Notes under the pieces: generated by a model
The model's input: the letters and a program-made list of their open reading frames with translations, nothing else
Database searches by the model: none
What the model was told of the DNA's origin: nothing
Assembly (NCBI GenBank): GCA_011033025.1
Contig: WFMF01000444.1
Span: forward strand, 83,342-147,341
DNA length: 64,000 bases
Direction: 5' to 3'
DNA from: Beroe forskalii
Taxonomy: Eukaryota > Ctenophora > Nuda > Beroida > Beroidae
Translations under genes and position numbers: made by a program
In this document: positions 1 through 12,356 of the stretch, piece by piece
How the letters are laid out: the number at the start of each line of letters is the position of its first letter
Numbering within the stretch: the first letter of the stretch is position 1

Positions 1-1590
1 TGATCCGTCACAGTCTCTTTAAAGGCAAGTGAAATGCTCACGAATGCATCCTCTCGTTCCGTATCGTGAGAACTCTGGTGCTTCTAGACTCCCATATGTT
101 TCCTGAATTTTCAGAAAATCTCCTAGTTCGTTATTTCCCCATGTGTCCAATGAGGAATGTTCTAAGCGGTATGAGATGACTGCTTTCCACTCTTTCTGAA
201 ATCTATATCTGAATTTCTCATTCTCTCTGACACTAAGAACCAGATTTTGATTGCTCACAGTTTCCTGCACTCCTATTTTAACACGGTATTAATCTTCCCT
301 TTTCCATTATGGAGTTTATCCTCGGAAACAAGTTGGCTGATGGAGTCTCACAGAGAGACCTGTTGAGTTTTACTTTATTATAGCTCTTTGAACAGTTGTC
401 GTTATGCTTCATTTCGTCACCAAAAACCCAGATAAATTAGTACTGGATACCGGAAATTATTTCCATCACTAGATAATCCCTTTCGTTTGCCAAAACGTGA
501 GAAATTTTTGTTTATTTATTGTCTTATTACGACTCCTGCCCCTGCCTCCCTTCAAACCCTCTTCTGTATTGTTAGGTTACGGCGGCAGATCTGTAGTTCT
601 TTTATGATGGCATGATGCGGCCTTTTTTCTACAAGGTCTCTAGGGCCTCTTGCAGATCGTGGAATGCTCTGGTAACCAGGTATCTCTGATTTCCAGGTTT
701 CTCTGGTGTGTCAAAGCATCAAGCCCTGTGATACCCAGGGGGCCTGTAATTGACACCCTGCATATTGTTCTCATTGATAGATCACCATGTATGAAGTTAG
801 ATTCAAATCAAAATGCTAAACATGATGATAAAGATTAAAGTATTTTCTTTAATCTTTAGGACGAATAGGAGCCATGCCTAGCACTGCTCAAGGTACAGGG
901 CAATAATGATATATGAATTGGAACAATATATTTTGAATTGGAACTATTTTATAGATTACATATAGAATCTTATTGAATACCTATGTGGGCGGGTGATGTG
1001 GGGACCTATTGGAGTATTCCCTCCTCTGCACTCTGCAGGCCTAGCAGCCACAATGGTTGGAAGAATCCCAAACGGTGAAACAGAGCATCGTCTACTGTCT
1101 GGATGCTCTGAAATAAAACTCCGGAATATCAATTGACATGGATTTACCTTTTTTCATACTTTTGTAAGTCCGTCTTCAAGGAATTGTTCATTTCTAGATA
1201 ATTGTGAATATGCATTTGAAATCTTACGTTTGGCCTAAATTATTAATTATTCAATCTCAATTGAGGAACTTGCCTCTACCCTCCGGGGGTAGAGTGGGCC
1301 TCGCTATTTAAACATTATCTTGATCTCAAATTCCTTTGTGTCTAGGTTGATCATGCCCTAGTCTGTCCACCTTCCAGTATTCTATCTGGGTGGAATTTCA
1401 AACTAAATTATTGTTTAAAAACATAATCTTGCAGCTTCCCCGGTTCTATAAAATTAGCAGTTGCTAATGAGAGCCCGGTCACTGCGATCCCATACTTGCA
1501 TCAATTTCCACAATCATTCTTCCGGCCAAAGCCTGTTGGTCGCGGAAGATGACGTGTTGCAGTACACACTCGCGGTGGATTATTGCGAAA

Positions 1591-1661
1591 ACCTCTTCAG
1601 TATAGTGGTAAGTATTCCAACCTGCCACGCGGGCGACCTGGGTTCGATTCCCAGAGGGACC
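1591..1661 (+). repeat. tRNA-Gly-like sequence (SINE head or tRNA pseudogene)
   Basis: A D-arm-like stretch (TATAGTGGTAAGTATT) is followed by an anticodon-loop-like CTGCCAC, which would read GCC (Gly). A perfect polymerase III B box, GGTTCGATTCC, sits in a T arm whose stem pairs (CTGGG with CCCAG). The anticodon stem has mismatches and the acceptor ends do not pair, so a working tRNA is unlikely. A block resembling other repeats of the window follows directly, which fits a SINE head. Confidence 0.6.
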
Positions 1662-1734
1662 AGTGACCCTCTTCCCCACTCTACATTAATGGGTGGTGAG
1701 TATATTTCCCTTCCATCCTCTTTTCCTCTCCTGT

Positions 1735-1800
1735 ACTTTACTCCCACCTGACGCTCTGGCATCCTATTCACTTACTATGTCAAGCTTTCGAGCTCTCTTG
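1735..1800 (+). repeat. Short interspersed repeat with AAGCTTTCGAGCTCTCTT core
   Basis: A motif of the form TTTACTCCCATCTGACATT followed after 20-40 bases by AAGCTTTCGAGCTCTCTT recurs at about 1735, 2140, 9230, 10290, 25060, 27510 and 28560. The first copy lies just after the tRNA-like sequence at 1591-1661, so this may be the body of a tRNA-derived SINE. Complete element ends were not resolved. Confidence 0.5.
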
Positions 1801-4800
1801 ACTCTTTCAGGGTCTTGAATATTGAATGTGAAAATGAATTAATTAATATTCTATAAATAAGCCGTAACTATACATTTTAATTATCAATTCCATTGCCTCC
1901 GTGATGTTCTGAACATACCCTAGGAGTGCGTGCTGTGTATCTAGGATTATTTCTTGTTTGTCGTCTTCGAGCTCCACTATGTGGGAGCATAAACCTTCGG
2001 ACCTTCCATTCTTGGTGACATACAGGGAATCGGAGAATTCTTCATATAATCAAGGATGCTGTCTGCTGTTTGCTCACTCTTCCCCACTCTGCATTGTGTC
2101 CTTATCTTGAATCTTGATCCACCCTCTTTTACTCTTTTATGCTTTACTCCCATCTGACATTCTGCGACATCTCATTCTCAATGCTTATTCCAAGCTTTCG
2201 AGCTTTCTTACAGGTTGTTTCATATCAAATGAGACTATTTTGAAATTGAATTTTGAAAAATACATTAATAAGCCAAAACGTCACACTATATTCCGGTATA
2301 TTCAAGAATTCCATTTCTTCCGTGATACCGGGCAAGGAGTGTTTGTTGTGTGTAAAGATATCCTCTTGATAGTCACGTTTTTAAGCTCAGATTCTCATGA
2401 GGTCTGCATTTTGCGCAGCTTCCTCGTTATTCGCCATTTCGCTTTGAGCTGGACATTGTTTTAGCTATAATTAATTCGGACTTCATTGGACTTATGGGTC
2501 CCATAGGACCATCTCAAAAGGGTCTCCCATCCATCACCCTAACCAGACTGAGTGGACTCACCCCTTTTTACTTATTCCAATAAGGTAATGGGCTTAATTT
2601 ATCAGGTTTGGCTGATATGTTTCAAATTCAATCCGCACGCTCTTTTGTATTTTAATTTGTTGAGTTCTTGTACCACGACCAACTTTGTGTTTTAACACGA
2701 CATCTCAGCCCGTTCCTTCGGGGCCGCCGTGACTTCGTTTTCTTCGTCGTCCGAAGGATCGTGGTTCTTATTTTGTGTTCTGGTCGGGGTATATACCTTC
2801 CTTTTTAACAAACAATATCTCTACTTCATTCTATAAATAAGCCGTAACTTCACTACAGTCATTAATTGCTTCCTTGGAGTTTTGACAAAGTGATTATACA
2901 GCTGCTCCCTGATGAAGGTAATTGTTGAACTTCAAAGCATGTTCATTAGGACGGAACGTTCTTTTTGCTCTCTTTTTCCTTTGGTTGAAGACTTCTTTCA
3001 GCCTGTGTGCAAGACTTTTGCAATCTCTTTGCTTGTTGTCCTGTGCAGTATACCTTCTTGCTCCAGGAGCAACATGGTTAAGTGAGAGACTTCTTTATTC
3101 GTCACTATATTCATGAATTCCATTTCTTCCATGATGTTCTGAAAATACCGGGCAAGTAGTGTTTGTTGAGTGTAAAGATATCCTCTTGATAGTCACGTTT
3201 TCAAGCTCAGATTCTATTAAGTTACTCATGAGGTCTGCATTTTGCGCAGCTTCCTCGTTATACGCTATTACACTTTTAGCTGTTGCTAATGAAAGCCCGG
3301 TCACTGCGATCCCATGCTAGCACTAGCCACAATCATTGATTCATTGCTGGGTTTGTGAAGGTCAGACGTTTCCTCCGAACTATTCGGCACTTAGTACTTA
3401 TAACATGACTTAATTTACAAATTCTGGATCGAGATCGAAGTCAAGGTTCTTTGGTGGTGAGTTTTAAACTCTTCCTCCTCGTCCTTCTCAGAGTTCTCTT
3501 CAGAATAACTTTGTAGAGTCTAGAGTATTTAAATCTTCTGTCGTGAAGCCTCGAACAAGGCTACTGTACGTCTGTGGGACTTTTCAATCGTGCGATTGAC
3601 ATTCTCTACAATTGGCAGGAATATGAACGAGCAGATATCATTGAAATCGTTATATTTGGGACTGAAATAGTTTAATTTCACTAAAATTTTGAAAATTGTT
3701 ATTATTTAAATTATCTAATTATATGAGTTACTAAAAGTATGATCTAAAGTAAGGGATCATCATAAATCCTTACTTGGGTCTACCTTCGACACCCTCCGTC
3801 GAATTTTTCGAACGTGACACAGTCTTTCTTCAGTCGATTTAAGTGGACTGTTTGTTATTCACCAGTGTCTAGATGGTTAATGACATGTGTTATGATGAAA
3901 CGGACGAGGGCCGTTTCTACAAAGATCCCTTCATAATTTCTCTAGAACTTCTGGCTGCCGGAGGGGAACTCCCCCTCCTGGTGGGCTTCCCGAACTGGCC
4001 TTTGTCTACAATATCCTTCCTAGGTGGAGCTTCTTTAGGTTAACCGAGATTACTCGTTCTGATGGGATGCACATGTCTCAAATCTCCGACGATAGGCTGT
4101 TTATTCTCCGACGTGGGGGTTCTCCCCATACCAGATGGGCTGGTAACCGGGCTGACTCCCCAATGACTAATTCTTGAAATTCACGTGATGAATTCCATTG
4201 CTCCCGTTATGTACTGACAAAGTGTTTATACAGCTCGACTACCCTCCCCGGGAATGCCTGATGAAGGTAACGGTTGCCAACAAAACCCAGTTAAATTATT
4301 TTTCTAAAGTACTATAAACTACCTCCAGCACTGAAAAATAATCCTGGTTTGCCAGAAAATAGAAATTTTCGTGATCATAAATATATTATAATTAATTTTT
4401 ATAACGACTGCTGTAGCTCCCCTATAGAGGTATTTCCTCCTCTGCAAGTCTTTAGCTGCCGCAACTGTTAAATTTGAAAGCATGTTTATTAGGGTGAAGT
4501 ATGGACACTTGGAGTGCGTGTTGAAGGTCAAGGATAACCTCTTGCTTGTCGTATTCAAGATTCGTAGTTACGAAGCATTTTGAGAAACATAATCCTGGAG
4601 CCTCTCCAGTTCTACGCTATTAGCTGTTGCTAGTGAGAGCACGGTCACTATGATCTCATACTTGCACTTGGCACAATCATTGCTGAGTCTGTGGCGGTCA
4701 GACATTTCCTCCGAACTATTCAACATTTACGATTTACCTAAAACATAACTTACTTTACAAATTCTGGATCGAGATTGAAGTCAAGGTTCTTTGGTGGTGA

Positions 4801-5449
4801 GTTTTAAACTCTTTTTCCTCGTCCTTCTCAGAGTTCTCTTCAGAATAACTTTGTTTACTGTTTAGTATATGAAACTTCTTCTGTAGTGAAGCCTCGAACA
4901 AGGCTACTGTACGTCTGTGGAACTTTTCAATCGTGCGATTGACATTCTCTACAATTTGCAGGAATACGAACGAGCAGATATCATTGAAATCGTTATATTT
5001 GGGACTGAAATAGTTTAATTTCACTAAAAGTTTGAAGATTGTTATCATTTAAAATATCAAATTATATGAGTAACTTAAAGTATGATCTAAAGTACAGTAA
5101 GAGATTATCAAAATTCTCTCCAGTCAAATCGTTCGAATGTAACGAAGGCATCCTTGCATGAAATTGGATGGCTCAGTACGGTACCTTGTCTCTGCAATAG
5201 AACGACACGTTCTGGGATTGCTACCAAATCAATGAGAGAGTCTTATTCAGGCTTGAACGTTTCAGTAGAGGATGGAGGTGCAGTGATCGTGCTTGTTGGT
5301 GCGGTTTCAAGATCACTTCATCCTTAGTGCTCGTTACCTGGTAGTCATCTATAATATCAGAAAGTAACTGATATATAGAGCTTTTGAAATCACTTCATTT
5401 ACTTTAAGTTTGAAGATTGTTATCATCAAAGCGTCGTCTAATCCAAGAA

Positions 5450-6123
5450 GGGTTCCTGAAGGTATTGCCGGTATGGTTTTGGCCAATTACTCTCGTGTCT
5501 TTTGTCCTCGAAATCCTCCTTTACCCAACATACTCAACGAGACTTTGGGTCCTCTGTACGGTTGTTGAACCACACTGCGATTTACCCCAGCTACCTTCTG
5601 CTCTTCTGGGTATCTTCTTGTTGCTCTTTCCTGTTACCTCGTCGGCCAGAAGCCGGTTTGGACTTTGATTACCACATGTAAGTCCCCAACTCCGTTTTCC
5701 GTGTATTTGGTGTCCTCGCTCATCCATTTGCAGCTTTTCAATGTAATGGCCAGCTCTAGAAACTCCTCAGAGTCAATGATTGGGTGCTTTTCAACTCTTC
5801 TGGACACGTAGGAATCTCTTGAGTTACACACAAAAGCCATCTCAGTAACTTTTTCATTCTCAGCCTTTCTCTGTCGAGATATATAATGCGTGAAAGAATT
5901 GTCTCACGGTTTTATAATTTTCTTGACGTCTTGACCTCAGCTTTGCGATGAACTGTATCCGATTCGGAGAGTCCCGTAATTCGATCTGTTGACGTAGGGC
6001 ACGAACCAGTTCTGGAAGGAGGTATCTTTGGTCTTGGCACAACGTCCCATAGTCCAACAAAACCAAGAGCATATTATGAACTCTTTGTACTGGTGTGGCA
6101 TTCAGTGAGTTGGCGTACATCAA
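5450..6123 (-). pseudogene. Decayed LTR-retrotransposon gag-like fragment (copy A)
   Basis: Read on the - strand, residues encoded at 6123-5860 contain an arrangement typical of retrotransposon capsid proteins: a leucine-rich segment, then AKLRSRRQENYKTVRQFFHA, the usual 'basic-R-Q-x-x-x-x-V-x-x-F' pattern. A stop at 5860 interrupts it. Similar sequence continues in other frames to about 5450, including a short GGFRGQ motif. No protease or reverse transcriptase follows. The fragment has frameshifts and stops and is not functional. The boundary of the large A/B duplication (about 5812) falls inside it. Family assignment rests on pattern only. Confidence 0.45.
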
Positions 6124-6334
6124 AGCGGGTCAGATAAAGGATGTGGTTCTCCGCCCTTCTTATACTTCATGGGTGCTCGAAAATGCAAGCTCTGTCATGA
6201 CGACCCTGAGCTCGTATCTTCAAGTTTTTACCTCTTCATCATGTAAACAGCCTCTCCTTTCCACTAAGAATCAACGGCATTATTTAATAAGGTATAACGT
6301 ATTTAAAGCGAATCCAGCAAGCAAAGTGCTGTGA

Positions 6335-8250
6335 AGATGCTTTGTTTGCTTGGTTTCGATACGTGTTTCTTTTGCGTGGGTGAACAATTCCATGAATTTC
6401 AACTACCTACTTAAAATTTTCATTTTCAACTATAACCCGTTAGTTGTACGATGTCCACTATGAATAATAATAAAGTAATCAATATCAATATAATATTCCT
6501 CAGTATTTACCAGATTTGCTGAATTTCACGAACAAGGTTTCACCTGGCTATAATTCCCATTACTTTATTCCGTAGGTTATAGTTTTTCTGAATGACAACT
6601 CCCCTCTGAGAATGACTGATGGTCTTTGAAGCCTGGATGGAATCAATTCGGCGCTCTACATGTCTCATTTCCTCTCTTTTGTTCGCAGTAAATTGTGAAT
6701 AGTTTTTTAAACGAAGATTACGATAATTTAGGATCTGCCGGGCAAACGCCCATAGTATGGGATTTTATGATTTCATTTGACTTATTGTTTACTAAGATGA
6801 TTATCAATGATCACAATTATAATGAAGATATGTCAAAAATGAAAGGGGTGATAAGAAGAAAAGACTAAGTTAAAGTAAAGTTGAAGTTAACGTAAATTAA
6901 ATTGAATCGTAGTTTTGACCTGTACCCTGTCCTCGTCCACTGATCTCAATTTGGTGTTCAATTGTCTCTCTACAAACTTCTAAACTTCTTTAGATTATAT
7001 CAGATAATAATCACTTAAGTTTAAGTATCATATTTCGTGGTGCTGATTCAAATGCTTTCTCAAAGTCAAAATACAATAGCAGCTATTTTTCTTCTCTCGC
7101 TAAAACGTCCGCAAAATAGAGTATGATAAAAATTGGTTGATTTTGGGAATTTAGTATTTTTCCTAATTGCCCTTGTGGGCACGTTGGACATGGTTTTAGC
7201 TATAATTAATTCGGACTTCATTGGACTTATGGGTCCCACAGGACCATCTCAAAGGGTCTCCGATCCCTCATCCTAACCAGACTAAGTGGACTCACCCCTT
7301 ATTACTGATTTCAATGAGATAATGGGCTTAATTTATCAGATTTTGCTGGACTTGTTTCAACATAATATTATGAGCTGAAACGCCGGCTTTCTTCAGCCGA
7401 AATATGAGTGGACTGTTTGTTATTCACCAGTGTCTAGATGGTTAATGACATGTGTTATGATGAAACGGACGTGGGCCGTTTCTACAAAGATCCCTTCATA
7501 ATTTCTATAGAACTTCTGGCTGCCGGAGGGGAACTTTCCCTTTAGGAGCCAAAGCCCCCTCCTGATGGGGCTTTCCGAACTGGCCTTTGTCTACAATATC
7601 CTTCCTAGGTGGAGCTTACTCGTTGATATGGGATGCACCTGTCTCACATCTCCCATGAAAGACTGTTTATTCTCCGACGTGGGGGTGCTCCCCATACCAG
7701 ATCGACTAGTAACCGAGCTGACTCCCCAATGAGTAATTCTTTATGTTCTGACAAAGTGATTATACAGCTCAACCACCCTCCCCGGGAATGCCTGATGAAG
7801 GTAACGGTTGCCAACAAATCCCAGTTAAATTATTTTTCTAAAGTACTATAAACTATCTCCATCACTGAAAAGTCCTCCTGGTTTGCCAGAAAATAGAAAT
7901 TTCTTGATCATAAATATATTATAATTAATTTTTATTACGACTGCTGTAGCTTCCCTATAGAGGTATTTCCTCCTCTGCAAGTCTCTAGCTGCCGCAACTG
8001 TTGAACTCCAAAGCATGTTCATTAGGGTGAAGTATTGACACTTGGAGTGCGTGTTGAAGGTCAGGGATAACCTCTTGTTTGTCGTCTTCAAGCTCAGAGT
8101 CTTAGTTACTAAGCATTTTGAGAAACACAATCCTCCAGCTTTCCCGGTTCTACGCTATAAGCTGTTGCTAATGAGAGCCCGGCCCACTATCATTACTGAG
8201 TCAGTGAAGGCCAGACGTTTCCTCCGAACTATTCGGCCCTTACTTAATAA
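6335..8250. repeat. Repeat blocks shared with 2.4-5.1 kb and 25.5-26.4 kb
   Basis: No gene seen. 6335-7200 is matched in copy B (24250-25490) with small changes. 7206-8250 repeats blocks seen at 2468-2640, 3840-4320 and 4320-4700. The blocks carry many single-base indels relative to one another, so none encodes a preserved protein. Confidence 0.65.
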
Positions 8251-8518
8251 AACATGGCTCAATTTACAAGTTCTGGGTCGAAAACGATTTCAATTACTGT
8301 TTTCTCGGTCAGTGATCCGATGTTTTTCAAGATTTAGATTTATTTGACTGAGAATTATTGAATCTATGAAATCTATTTTAGCTATAATTGGTTCAAAATT
8401 GATTGAACTTCAAAAGGACGCTCCTATCTTCTGATCCGTGCCCAGGCTAGAAACATTTCTCTGTGGTCGCTATTTATGTCTGCCTTCAGTGCGTAGAATA
8501 AGTCAAGATTTTGTCTCT

Positions 8519-8836
8519 TCATCGTGAGATGAAAGAAATAGCTCCCCCTTTCCACCTAGAATCAATGATATTATTGAGGAGGGTATGCTTTAAGAAATCC
8601 AGTAAGAATAGGGCTGAAAAGATGTTTTGTCTGCTTGTGTTGCAGCATGGAGGTTTGGATCTTGACCCCCCCACCCCCGATCTTGTACGATGGAACTTCT
8701 CTCCATCTTCTCTTTCCTCTGTTGAATTCCTCTCGTTATCCTCTCCGGTGGACGCGTCTTCGTCCGAGAGGTCCTCCTGGTCTCGTGGCAGGTCAGTATA
8801 CTCAAGGGCCCCAGCGGCGGTTTGTCCTCGAGTCAT
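8519..8836 (-). CDS. Repeat-borne ORF of unknown function
   Basis: A 105-residue open frame from ATG at 8836. It begins MTRGQTAAGALEYTDLPRDQ and continues with a Glu/Asp-rich segment. Copy B (26798-27052) shares the first 25 residues or so and then shifts frame because of a small insertion, so the two proteins diverge completely afterwards. This looks like the start of a mobile-element protein that has decayed, not a host gene. I do not recognise the family. Confidence 0.3.
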   Translation of the reverse strand: MTRGQTAAGALEYTDLPRDQEDLSDEDASTGEDNERNSTEEREDGEKFHRTRSGVGGSRSKPPCCNTSRQNIFSALFLLDFLKHTLLNNIIDSRWKGGAISFISR

Positions 8837-8929
8837 CCTCAATTAGTTATTGTAGCTTGATATTCGATAATGATGAATAAACTCTACTAAACGTAATTCT
8901 ATAATGATGATATTTCTATGAATGTACAA

Positions 8930-9165
8930 TCTTCCGCTTGGCGGACTTGGACCCTTGTCTTTTTAGGGGCCAGCGGGAGTAGTTAGTGGAAAATCGTATG
9001 TCTGTGAAAACGAACGGAAAAGGAATAAATCTGGCGCGCAGCACCTTTAAATACAGTGCTCCTTTATAATATTTTGTAATCTTATCAAGAGAGTATAGGG
9101 TTGTTGCGCGGTGCTCCCGAAGGAGAAGCCGCGCGCGCTTCACTAAAGCGCCCTTCAGTTTTAAC
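8930..9165. repeat. GC-rich repeat with GCGCGC-flanked core
   Basis: Contains GGCGCGCAGC and later GCCGCGCGCGCTTCACTAAA in an otherwise AT-rich setting. It is matched at 27150-27370 in copy B. Related GCGCGCAG/GCCGCGCGC pairs occur at about 13686, 14920 and 32645. Probably the edges of a repeat family. Confidence 0.4.
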
Positions 9166-9485
9166 ATTGTTATTATTACAGGGTACGGGTCTTACCACAT
9201 TACAGCACCCTCTTTTCCTCTTTTATCCTTTACTCCCATCTGACATTCCTATGCCGAGCTTTCGAGCTCTCTTAATCCCAATTATTCTCTTAAAATCACG
9301 ATGATTAAGTGTGTGATGATTCAATCAATTACTTCAATGTTTCCTCTTTAATAACTCATGAACTATGTGATGTTTCCATTGCGAATACCACGCAATGCTC
9401 CTATCGGTCTAGTAATTAGCTACTCTGTTAGTGCTTTAGTGCGGCACAAGTTTCCCTTTTGAGGCGATTAAAGGAGGATTTCGAT

Positions 9486-9860
9486 TTAATTCAGTAATGC
9501 GAGAGAATGTTTCAATAGCTCAGCTCTTTTTATGCTCAGATCAATTGGTTCAATATTAGCAATAATAGAAGTAGGAACCAAGGGTGAGTGCTTGGATGAA
9601 CCCGTTATTGTTCCTTCTGTGGTTCTGCAAATTTTGTTAAATTTTCTGTTATTAGATTGATATTGAAGTGCATTAGCCCAAAATAGGCATCCGTATAGTA
9701 GTTTTGGGCGCGTAAGGCTCTTGTAGATCCTGAGATCCAACCCGTGGCAGGGTTCAGTCCGTCCCCAGTCTTTGGCTACTACTAAGGATGTTCTAGAGAT
9801 TATCCCATCCTGAAGATGAGTTCCTGGAAAGTTTTGAATCGAAATGTACCCCAAAGTATT
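9486..9860 (-). pseudogene. LINE reverse-transcriptase C-terminal fragment (copy A)
   Basis: The - strand encodes the segment after the polymerase fingers/palm of a non-LTR retrotransposon. A frame starting near 9857 reads KYFGVHFDSKLS, the usual 'YLGVxFDxKLxW' motif. After a frameshift, a second frame reads LRIYKSLTRPKLLYGCLFWA and then a segment ending in IEPIDLSIKRAELL, as in jockey/I-type LINEs. The frameshift shows it is dead. No endonuclease or YADD catalytic box is nearby. The same remnant is present in copy B at 27836-28150. Confidence 0.7.
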
Positions 9861-10429
9861 TTACTGTGGAATTTACGGGAAGGAGACAGCCGAGGCAAGT
9901 ATGTGGTAGGTCAAGAGATTTCTTTTTCCGATGTGTAAAAGTAATAATGTAAGATTCTTTTGTAGTTGAATTTTTCTATGTTGATTTGTAGATATATGAC
10001 GTAGATATATGTATGCAGATGTATCGGCTATGGAGTCAAATTCTCGATGGCCGTTCTTGTAGCCTGAAGACAATTTTCTTTCACACTTTGCCTTCTTCTT
10101 CGTGCACAATCTAGCTTGAGGGGTTCGAGCTGTCATGCGAGAACGAATTGTTTCTTGTGTAGATACAATTTTCGTGTAGATACAATTTACGTGACTTTAG
10201 TCTTTACTCTCGATCACGAGTTTCCTTTGATATTACATTTCCCTCCATTGTGTCCTGATTTCGATCCGACCTCTTCGTCTCTTCCATCCTTTACTCCCAT
10301 CTGACATTGTTACATCACATGAACTTCCCATTTCAAGGTCTTTAACTCTCTTTATTAATTAAAATCACAAAATTATAAAAACTGTGGAGCCAAGTAACTA
10401 ACCGTTCTGCATCGTTGCTTGAAATTTGT

Positions 10430-10900
10430 GCCACGATCGTCTCTGTGTCCGAATCAGCTTTGTGTTTTGGCACAACGTCACTGCAAGTTCCTTCAGGGCC
10501 ACCGTGACTTAGTTTTCTTTGGCGTCCGAAGGATTGCGGTTTTCATTTTGTTCTGGACAATAAGGATATATAGACAATATATACACTTCATCAATTGGTT
10601 GTACTAAGCAACACTCTACATCAGAAATTGTTAACAAATTTTGGCAAAACGGCAAAATCAAAATATGTCCCTAAAAATGTGAAAAAGAAAAGAATAATCG
10701 AAAGCAAAAAAGAAAAGGAATGAAAAATACCTACAATATGGAAGATTTGAAAACTATAAAAGAAAAAGATAAAGGACACAAGAAAGAAAAGAAACAAATG
10801 AAATAAAAGAAATGAAGATGTTACAAATAGTTGAAATATCACTCTCATCAAGGCTACCTTGATTAAACTACACCAACCCCGGACCATCTTTGTAGATGAT
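10430..10900. repeat. Interspersed repeat and purine-rich stretch, no gene
   Basis: The block around 10430-10570 recurs at 2690-2800 and 30230-30380. 10670-10810 is an A/G-rich tract (AAAGAAAAGAA-like) that recurs with changes at 12885-12980, 14110-14210 and 31230-31340. Open frames over the tract are artefacts of low complexity. Confidence 0.55.
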
Positions 10901-11395
10901 CCATTGCTAATTCTGCGGTGCTTGTGCTTGGCAGGTTCCTCACATCATTCTATAATGTTTATTATTGCAATGAGAGTTCATGATTGATTTGATTGAAAAC
11001 GCCCAGTGGGCGCTGGCATGTGGCTCAATAGAAATATGAAATATACGATAACACAGCAAAGAGTCTACACATAGCTCAACTTAAAAAACTACCAAAACAT
11101 GGAATTTAAAAGCCTTAACCCGACTATGTTACAAACACGATTAAGTGTTGTGCGTAAAAATCAGGTCCCCTCCTTACCTGAGATCCTCAAAATTAAAACT
11201 GAACGTAACAAATCGACCGAAATAAAGTATAGCTAATGCAGTGAAATTCAAACTTCATACTTTTCTCGCTACAAAATAGAAAGAATTAACCCGTCAGCGT
11301 AGAAATTCATTGAAAAATGACTTGAAAATCGTCTAAAACTATAAGTCATGCCCTCAAACATAAGTCATTTCCACATCAAAGCAATCTCAAAAAGA

Positions 11396-12265
11396 TCAAG
11401 AAGCATCTGCAGTCCGTGGTTTTTCACAGATCTTATCCCCTCTGAGGTAAAACACACGGTCAGGAAACTCCTCACGGCGCTTCTTCAGAGCTTCCACACG
11501 CTCCTTGTGAGCAGATCGCTCTTCCCTCGTCCTGTCTGGGGCAAGGAAAACAGAAGAATACTTCTCAGTGACCTTCAGACGCCTTGCCCTGGCCAGCAGC
11601 TCCAACACACAGTCCTTCCTCGCCATTCTTACCTTCATGGGACGAATGAACCCATCTTTCCGTTCACCAACTCGTTCAATCTCTGCAAAGAGGTTAGGAG
11701 ACACATTCAGCTCTCTGACAATCTCCTCCACCATCCCTTCGTCCTCGGCGTCGTGGACATCGTCCTCCTCTTCAACTTCAAGTTCCTTCAGCCCAAACAG
11801 CATCACATTGTTAAGTCTGTCCTCTTCACTGACTGCAGATTTGACAGCCTCCTTAATCTTCCGTGGGTTAACAGTACTGGAACTCTTCTCGCTGTTCTTC
11901 TTCACGACTTCTGACCAACTTTTCATTTCTGTTGCTACGGTGTCTTTGACAACAGTCATCTGCTCGTTCTTTATCGACAGGAGCTCTTGATTAGCATCCA
12001 AAAGAGCCTGTTGTTGCTTGATCTGCTGCGTCTTGAAATTGTCTACTTTGATAGCAGCATCCTTCAGCATAACTTGGCTGCGAGAGAGCGCACCAGAAAG
12101 CGTGGTGACCAGCCTTATCAACACATCTTTGTTTGACTTGTTGAGCATACTCAGAGCAACGTCTTCAACACGCTTGACTTTAAAGGTCTGGAACAGGGAC
12201 TTGCTCAAATCGTCCTCTATAGATTTTATACATTCCAGTGAAAATTCTATTTCTTGTACATCCAT
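11396..12265 (-). CDS. LINE ORF1-like nucleic-acid-binding protein
   Basis: A 289-residue ORF starting at ATG 12265 (the open frame extends a little further upstream without ATG). The N-terminal third is helical and charged. A Gln/Lys-rich segment around residues 80-110 could be a coiled coil. An acidic run follows near residues 165-180. The C-terminal third contains RPMKVRMARKD and FLAPDRTREERSAHKERVEA, the pattern of the C-terminal domain of LINE ORF1 proteins (transposase_22-like) that bind element RNA. The frame is fully open, so the insertion may be young. It is the only ORF of its element and would need reverse transcriptase supplied in trans. Assignment is from motif recognition. Confidence 0.65.
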   Translation of the reverse strand: MDVQEIEFSLECIKSIEDDLSKSLFQTFKVKRVEDVALSMLNKSNKDVLIRLVTTLSGALSRSQVMLKDAAIKVDNFKTQQIKQQQALLDANQELLSIKNEQMTVVKDTVATEMKSWSEVVKKNSEKSSSTVNPRKIKEAVKSAVSEEDRLNNVMLFGLKELEVEEEDDVHDAEDEGMVEEIVRELNVSPNLFAEIERVGERKDGFIRPMKVRMARKDCVLELLARARRLKVTEKYSSVFLAPDRTREERSAHKERVEALKKRREEFPDRVFYLRGDKICEKPRTADAS

Positions 12266-12356
12266 CGTTGAACGTTTGCAGCACACAGTAATATACAAGA
12301 TTTACTGTGATAACAACTTTGCGATAAGAGAAACAATTAGCGATGCACAAGCTATA

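Larger units (their letters stand above)
1..5811. repeat. Mosaic of diverged interspersed repeats, no intact gene
   Basis: I find no convincing exon here. The stretch is made of blocks that recur in the window. A block at 2468-2640 recurs at 7206-7370 and 25525-25690. A block at 3840-4320 recurs at 7400-7860 and, in part, at 25720-25960. A block at 3370-3770 recurs at 4690-5100 and 25955-26140. A block at 2308-2440 recurs at 3118-3260. Short open frames are poorly composed and not shared between copies, so I do not call genes. The nested order suggests repeated local duplication of mobile-element debris. Confidence 0.7.

Noticed and set aside
1591..1661. Functional tRNA-Gly gene
   Set aside because: Anticodon stem mismatches and unpaired acceptor ends; treated as SINE head or pseudogene.
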